A stretch of 64,000 nucleotides of DNA. Source: JAEXZL01 sp049943125 (GTDB lineage Bacteria; Bacillota; Clostridia; Clostridiales; Clostridiaceae). The stretch lies in the NCBI RefSeq assembly GCF_049943125.1, contig NZ_CP188040.1, positions 2,356,001-2,420,000 of the forward strand. The letters run 5' to 3'. Numbering within the stretch: the stretch's first letter is position 1; the number at the start of each line of letters is the position of its first letter. The translations under genes were made by a program, and so were the position numbers. The notes under the pieces are model-generated. The model ran no database searches. It was not told the origin of the DNA and saw only the letters and a program-made list of their open reading frames with translations. Below, in pieces: positions 59,820-64,000 of the stretch.

Positions 59820-60647
59820 ATGGCAGTTAAGAAGTTTAGACCTACCACTCCATCCAGAAGAGAAATGACTATGCCTACTTTCGAAGAGATAACAACCTCA
59901 ACACCTGAGAAATCTCTCTTAGTAGCATTAAAGAATAAGGGTGGTAGAAACTCACAAGGTAAGATAACTGTTAGACACCAAGGTGGTGGAGCAAAACAGA
60001 AATATAGAATAATAGATTTCAAGAGAAATAAAGATGGTATACCTGCAAAGGTTGCTACTATAGAGTACGATCCAAACAGATCTGCTTATATTGCTCTTGT
60101 AGTTTATGCTGATGGAGAGAAGAGATACATCATCGCTCCAGTAGGAATCAAGGTTGGAGATGTTATAGTTTCCGGTCCTGATGCAGATATTAAGCCAGGT
60201 AATACATTACCTATAAAGAATATCCCAGTTGGTACTGTTGTTCATAACATAGAGCTTCAGGCTGGTAAGGGAGCTCAGATCGTAAGAGCTGCAGGAACTT
60301 CTGCTCAGCTTATGGCTAAAGAAGGAAACCTTGCAACCTTAAGATTACCTAGTGGCGAAGTTAGATACGTTAGAGTAGAATGCAGAGCTACTATAGGAAC
60401 TGTTTCAAATCTTACTCATGAAATTGTTAATATCGGTAAAGCTGGTAGAAAGAGACACATGGGTTGGAGACCTACTGTAAGAGGTTCCGTAATGAACCCT
60501 GTTGACCATCCACACGGTGGTGGTGAAGGTAAGTCACCAGTTGGTAGACCAGGTCCACTTACTCCATGGGGTAAACCGGCTCTTGGCTACAAGACAAGAA
60601 AGAGCAAGAAATATTCCGATAGAATGATAATTAAGAAGAGAAAATAG
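59820..60647 (+). CDS. rplB: 50S ribosomal protein L2
   Basis: L2 joins the subunits and supports the peptidyl transferase centre. The 275-residue protein has GRNSQGKITVRHQGGGAKQKYR and the conserved NPVDHPHGGGEGKSPVGRPG loop with the critical histidine. CGAGGAGGG precedes the ATG. Confidence 0.98.
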   Translation: MAVKKFRPTTPSRREMTMPTFEEITTSTPEKSLLVALKNKGGRNSQGKITVRHQGGGAKQKYRIIDFKRNKDGIPAKVATIEYDPNRSAYIALVVYADGEKRYIIAPVGIKVGDVIVSGPDADIKPGNTLPIKNIPVGTVVHNIELQAGKGAQIVRAAGTSAQLMAKEGNLATLRLPSGEVRYVRVECRATIGTVSNLTHEIVNIGKAGRKRHMGWRPTVRGSVMNPVDHPHGGGEGKSPVGRPGPLTPWGKPALGYKTRKSKKYSDRMIIKKRK

Positions 60648-60713
60648 TAAGAGGAGAAGTAATTCTCTTCTTACATAATTCTTATATAAAGTTCACGAAG
60701 GGAGGCAAATCCA

Positions 60714-60995
60714 TTGAGTAGATCAATTAAAAAAGGACCTTTTGTACATGAAGGACTTTTAAAGAAAATAGAAGAAATGAACAATGCTAACGACAAGAAG
60801 GTTATAAAGACTTGGTCAAGAAGTTCAACAATATTTCCACAGATGATCGGTCATACAATAGCTGTTCATGATGGTAGAAAGCATGTTCCAGTATATATTT
60901 CCGAAGATATGGTTGGACATAAGCTAGGTGAGTTCGCTTTAACTAGAACTTATAGAGGCCATGTGAATAACGAGAAAACTTCCAAAAGAAAATAG
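60714..60995 (+). CDS. rpsS: 30S ribosomal protein S19
   Basis: S19 binds 16S rRNA in the head next to S13. The 93-residue protein has MSRSIKKGPFVHEGLLKKI and HKLGEFALTRTYRGH. The start is TTG, with GGGAGGC 9 nt upstream. Confidence 0.97.
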   Translation: MSRSIKKGPFVHEGLLKKIEEMNNANDKKVIKTWSRSSTIFPQMIGHTIAVHDGRKHVPVYISEDMVGHKLGEFALTRTYRGHVNNEKTSKRK

Positions 60996-61019
60996 TGCCT
61001 GAGAAAGGAGGAAACATGA

Positions 61020-61355
61020 ATGGAAGCTAGAGCTATAGCTAAATATGTTAGAATGTCTCCAATGAAGGTTGGAGTAGTTCTTGACTTAATTAGAGGAAAA
61101 CAAATCAATGAGGCTATTGCCATTTTAGAATATACTCCAAAGGATGCAGCTGTTGTAGTAAACAAAGTATTAAAATCAGCTGTAGCAAATGCAGAAAATA
61201 ATCTTAACCTTGAAAAAGATAGATTATATGTGTCTGAAGCTTATGTAGGTCAAGGTCCAATCCTTAAGAGATTTAGACCACATGCTCAAGGTAGAGCATT
61301 CAGCATTCATAAGAAAACTAGCCACATAACTGTAGTAGTTAAGGAAAGAGCTTAA
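61020..61355 (+). CDS. rplV: 50S ribosomal protein L22
   Basis: L22 spans the tunnel wall. The 111-residue protein has AKYVRMSPMKVGVVLDLIRGK and the C-terminal hairpin RFRPHAQGRAFSIHKKTSHI. AAAGGAGG lies 8 nt before the ATG. Confidence 0.97.
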   Translation: MEARAIAKYVRMSPMKVGVVLDLIRGKQINEAIAILEYTPKDAAVVVNKVLKSAVANAENNLNLEKDRLYVSEAYVGQGPILKRFRPHAQGRAFSIHKKTSHITVVVKERA

Positions 61356-61375
61356 AAAGAAGGAGGGAAAAAAGA

Positions 61376-62041
61376 GTGGGACAAAAAGTACATCCTCACG
61401 GATTCAGAGTTGGCGTTATTAAGGATTGGGATGCAAAATGGTTCGCTGATAAGAGAAATTTTGCTGACAACCTTGTAGAAGACCAAAAAATCAGGAAATA
61501 TGTTAAAGCACAGCTTTTCAACTCAGGAATTTCTAAAATAGAAATCGAAAGAGCTGCAAAGAGAGTTAAATTAAATATATATACTGCTAAGCCAGGTGTT
61601 GTCATCGGTAAAGGTGGTTCAGGTATTGAAACTCTTAAGAAGAACTTAAAAGAAAACTTAGGACTTAATAATATATTAATCAATATCGTAGAAGTTAAGA
61701 ACACAGAGTCAAACGCTCAATTAATGGCTGAGAACATAGCTGCACAGCTTGAGAAGAGAATCTCCTTCAGAAGAGCAATGAAGCAGACTATACAAAGAGC
61801 AATGAGAGCAGGAGCAAAAGGTGTTAAAACAGCTTGTGCAGGAAGATTAGGCGGAGCTGAAATCGCTAGAACAGAGCAATATCACGAAGGAACTATTCCT
61901 CTTCAAACATTAAGAGCTGATATAGAATATGGATTTGCAGAAGCAAATACAACCTACGGAAAAATCGGTGTTAAGGTTTGGGTTTATAAAGGAGAAGTTC
62001 TTCCAGTGAAAAAGGCTGTTGAAGAAAGAGCTAATGCATAG
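61376..62041 (+). CDS. rpsC: 30S ribosomal protein S3
   Basis: S3 lies at the mRNA entry. The 221-residue protein has an N-terminal KH domain with VIGKGGSGIETLK and a C-terminal domain with GRLGGAEIARTEQYHEGTIPL. The start is GTG with GGAGGG upstream. Confidence 0.97.
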   Translation: MGQKVHPHGFRVGVIKDWDAKWFADKRNFADNLVEDQKIRKYVKAQLFNSGISKIEIERAAKRVKLNIYTAKPGVVIGKGGSGIETLKKNLKENLGLNNILINIVEVKNTESNAQLMAENIAAQLEKRISFRRAMKQTIQRAMRAGAKGVKTACAGRLGGAEIARTEQYHEGTIPLQTLRADIEYGFAEANTTYGKIGVKVWVYKGEVLPVKKAVEERANA

Positions 62042-62058
62042 GAAAGGAGGAATTCGTC

Positions 62059-62502
62059 ATGTTAATGCCTAAAAGAGTTAAGCATCGTAAGGTGCAAAAA
62101 GGCAATATGAGAGGAAAGGCAACTAGAGGTAACTTTATTGCCTATGGAGATTACGCAATTCAAGCAACTGAATGTGGCTGGATCACTAGCAACCAGATAG
62201 AAGCAGCCAGAGTTGCAATCAATAGATATATAAGAAGAGGAGGAAAACTTTGGATAAAGATTTTCCCCGATAAGCCAATAACTGAGAAACCAGCTGAAAC
62301 TCGTATGGGTTCCGGTAAGGGTTCACCAGAGTACTGGGTAGCAGTTATAAAACCAGGCAGAGTTTTATTTGAATTATCAGGAGTTAACGAAGAAACTGCA
62401 AGAGAAGCTATGAGACTTGCTCAACACAAACTACCTGTTAAGACTAAGTTCGTAACAAGAAGAGATTTTGAGGAAATGGGTGGTGAAAGTAATGAAGGCT
62501 AG
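62059..62502 (+). CDS. rplP: 50S ribosomal protein L16
   Basis: L16 helps position tRNA in the A site. The 147-residue protein begins MLMPKRVKHRKVQKGNMRGK and has the PAETRMGSGKGSPEYWVAVI signature. AAAGGAGG is 8 nt before the ATG. Its end overlaps the start of rpmC. Confidence 0.97.
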   Translation: MLMPKRVKHRKVQKGNMRGKATRGNFIAYGDYAIQATECGWITSNQIEAARVAINRYIRRGGKLWIKIFPDKPITEKPAETRMGSGKGSPEYWVAVIKPGRVLFELSGVNEETAREAMRLAQHKLPVKTKFVTRRDFEEMGGESNEG

Positions 62503-62707
62503 AGAGTTAAGAGAACTTAAAACCAGCAATACTCAAGAGTTAATGGTTAAGCTTAACGATCTTAAGACTGAATTATTCAACTTAAGATTCCAGCTAGCTA
62601 CAGGCCAGCTTGAAAACCCTATGAGAATTAGGGAAGTTAAAAAGTCTATCGCCCAAATTAAGACTATAATGAGAGAAGAAGAACTGAAAAGGGCATTTGA
62701 ACAGTAA
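62492..62707 (+). CDS. rpmC: 50S ribosomal protein L29
   Basis: L29 is a small helical-hairpin protein at the tunnel exit. The 71 residues begin MKARELRELKTSN and end with the IREVKKSIAQIKTIMREEEL helix. The start overlaps the end of rplP. An in-frame GTG at 62483 is another possible start, since the ribosome binding site is not decisive. Confidence 0.94.
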   Translation: MKARELRELKTSNTQELMVKLNDLKTELFNLRFQLATGQLENPMRIREVKKSIAQIKTIMREEELKRAFEQ

Positions 62708-62727
62708 TCTGAAAGGAGGTTCGCCCC

Positions 62728-62982
62728 ATGGAAAGAGCATATAGAAAGACTAGAATCGGAAGAGTTGTTTCTGATAAGATGGATAAAACAATAGTAGTAG
62801 CTGTAGAAACTAAGGTAAGACATCCACTATATGGTAAGACTGTTAACAGAACTACTAAGTTTAAGGCTCATGATGAAAACAATGATGCGAAATTAAACGA
62901 TAGAGTATTAATAATGGAAACTAGACCATTATCTAAGGATAAGAGATGGAGAATGGTAGAGGTTATCGAAAGAGCAAAATAG
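62728..62982 (+). CDS. rpsQ: 30S ribosomal protein S17
   Basis: S17 is an OB-fold 16S-binding protein. The 84 residues have GRVVSDKMDKTIVVAVET and the signature LNDRVLIMETRPLSKDKRW. AAAGGAGG precedes the ATG. Confidence 0.97.
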   Translation: MERAYRKTRIGRVVSDKMDKTIVVAVETKVRHPLYGKTVNRTTKFKAHDENNDAKLNDRVLIMETRPLSKDKRWRMVEVIERAK

Positions 62983-63012
62983 TATGTTACGTACTGAAAG
63001 GAGGTTTATTTC

Positions 63013-63381
63013 ATGATACAACAACAAACTTTACTTAATGTTGCAGATAATTCAGGAGCTAAAGAGATTATGTGCATCAGAGTATTAGGCGGATCCAAGA
63101 GAAAGTATGGAAACATCGGTGATACAATAGTAGCTAGCGTTAAAAGTGCAACACCAGGCGGAGTTGTTAAAAAAGGTGATGTTGTTAAAGCCGTTATAGT
63201 TAGATCTGTAAAAGGATTAAGAAGAGCTGATGGATCTTATATAAGATTTGATGAAAATGCAGCTGTTATCATAAAAGATGATAAAAACCCAAGAGGAACA
63301 CGTATTTTCGGACCAGTAGCTAGGGAGCTTAGAGATAAAGAATATAACAAAATATTATCTTTAGCACCAGAAGTTCTATAA
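63013..63381 (+). CDS. rplN: 50S ribosomal protein L14
   Basis: L14 contacts the small subunit and is the docking site of RsfS. The 122 residues have MIQQQTLLNVADNSGAKEI and RIFGPVARELRDKEYNKILSLAPEVL. AAAGGAGG precedes the ATG. Confidence 0.97.
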   Translation: MIQQQTLLNVADNSGAKEIMCIRVLGGSKRKYGNIGDTIVASVKSATPGGVVKKGDVVKAVIVRSVKGLRRADGSYIRFDENAAVIIKDDKNPRGTRIFGPVARELRDKEYNKILSLAPEVL

Positions 63382-63399
63382 GATTAGGAGGTGGCTAAG

Positions 63400-63714
63400 G
63401 TGAAATTACACGTTAAAAAGAATGACACAGTTATGGTCGTTTCAGGTAAGGATAAAGGCAAAGTTGGTGAAGTTTTAGCTGTTATGCCTAAGACTGGTAG
63501 AGTTATCGTTAAGGATGTTAATATAGTAAGTAAGCATGAAAAACCAAGCAAGAGCAATATGCAGGGCGGAATCATAAAGACAGAAGCACCTATTTACAGC
63601 TCAAAGGTTATGCTTTACTGTAAAAACTGCAAAACAGTAACCAGAATATCCAATAAAATAAAAGAAGATGGCACAAAAGTTCGCGTATGTAAGAAGTGCA
63701 GCAAAGAACTTTAA
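63400..63714 (+). CDS. rplX: 50S ribosomal protein L24
   Basis: L24 starts 50S assembly. The 104-residue protein has the KOW motif VVSGKDKGKVGEVL. It also carries two CxxC pairs near the C-terminus (CKNC, CKKC), a possible zinc ribbon seen in some bacterial L24. I chose the GTG at 63400, 8 nt after AGGAGGT; the GTG at 63391 is part of that site. Confidence 0.95.
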   Translation: MKLHVKKNDTVMVVSGKDKGKVGEVLAVMPKTGRVIVKDVNIVSKHEKPSKSNMQGGIIKTEAPIYSSKVMLYCKNCKTVTRISNKIKEDGTKVRVCKKCSKEL

Positions 63715-63736
63715 TCTTTGAAAGGAGGTACATTAA

Positions 63737-64000
63737 ATGATTCCAAGACTTCAAGAGAAGTATACAAACGAAGTTGTTCCAGCTTTAATGGAAAAGTTCG
63801 GTTATAAAAATATAATGGAAGTACCAAAGCTTGAGAAAGTTATTATTAATATGGGAATCGGCGAAGCTAAAGAAAACTCCAAGGTGTTGGATTCTGCATT
63901 AGCTGATTTACAAATTATCGCAGGTCAAAAACCTGTTCTTACTAGAGCTAAGAAATCAGTAGCTAACTTTAAGATAAGAGAAAACATGCCTATAGGTTGC
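63737..64000 (+). CDS. rplE: 50S ribosomal protein L5, N-terminal part (truncated by window end)
   Basis: L5 binds 5S rRNA. The visible 88 codons start MIPRLQEKYTNEVVPALME and reach KKSVANFKIRENMPIGC, both typical of L5 (full length about 180). AAAGGAGG lies 8 nt before the ATG. The frame is open to the end of the window. Confidence 0.96.
   Translation, partial: MIPRLQEKYTNEVVPALMEKFGYKNIMEVPKLEKVIINMGIGEAKENSKVLDSALADLQIIAGQKPVLTRAKKSVANFKIRENMPIGC

Overview
The window is chromosomal DNA from a low-GC, endospore-forming anaerobic Firmicute, most likely Clostridium sensu stricto or a close relative. The evidence is AT-rich codon use, strong AGGAGG ribosome binding sites, frequent TTG/GTG starts, a 2[4Fe-4S] ferredoxin, the sporulation genes gin and sigH, ricT, and a gene order that follows the origin-proximal region of Bacillus and Clostridium. 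Almost all of it is core housekeeping DNA. I see no prophage, insertion sequence, CRISPR array or defence island.

Layout. 1-3.9 kb: the end of a MATE transporter, then three genes on the minus strand (LD-carboxypeptidase, CorA-like transporter, M20 peptidase with altered metal ligands). 4.0-8.0 kb: gin, tmk, darA, holB, ricT, an HMA-like protein and ferredoxin. 8.1-13.5 kb: an MBL hydrolase (minus), then the CtsR-controlled ctsR-mcsA-mcsB-clpC operon. 13.5-16.8 kb: a thiol-redox group (trxB, glutaredoxin, gapN, and a second glutaredoxin on the minus strand) with one 15-bp operator type at both ends. 17-18.7 kb: DUF4250 and nagR-nagB with a NagR-type operator. 18.9-28 kb: radA, disA, a small uncharacterised gene (minus), PIN/TRAM gene, ispD, a proline T-box, proS, cysS, and a small unknown gene (minus). 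28-36.4 kb: a zinc-ligand-free S4 paralogue behind a Fur-family box, then three penicillin-binding proteins, two of them tandem class A paralogues. 36.5-39.3 kb: mrnC, rlmB, yacP, sigH. 39.3-56.8 kb: tRNA-Thr, tuf, rpmG, secE, nusG, rplKA, rplJL, rpoBC, an L7Ae-like gene, rpsL, rpsG, fusA and a second tuf. 56.8-57.8 kb: an unusual repeat-rich and pyrimidine-rich spacer. 57.8-64 kb: the S10 operon from rpsJ to a truncated rplE.

How the parts work together. The second half makes the transcription and translation machinery and is rich in RNA control elements: a T-box, paired L1-type leaders, an L10 leader with a terminator and a competing stem, long hairpins at rplL-rpoB, rpsL-rpsG and rpsG-fusA, and an S10-leader region. 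The first half adds DNA replication and repair (tmk, holB, radA, disA), c-di-AMP synthesis and sensing (disA, darA), protein quality control (CtsR/McsAB/ClpC), thiol redox balance and amino-sugar use. The two tuf genes are identical along their whole length, which indicates gene conversion.

The observations I rate highest are the shared TACC-N7-GGTA operators around the trxB/gapN/glutaredoxin group, the Fur-family box over the promoter of the zinc-free S4 gene, and the roughly 395-bp polypyrimidine tract between the str and S10 operons. I did not find a clear new multi-gene system. All functional calls rest on reading motifs and context; no database search was run.
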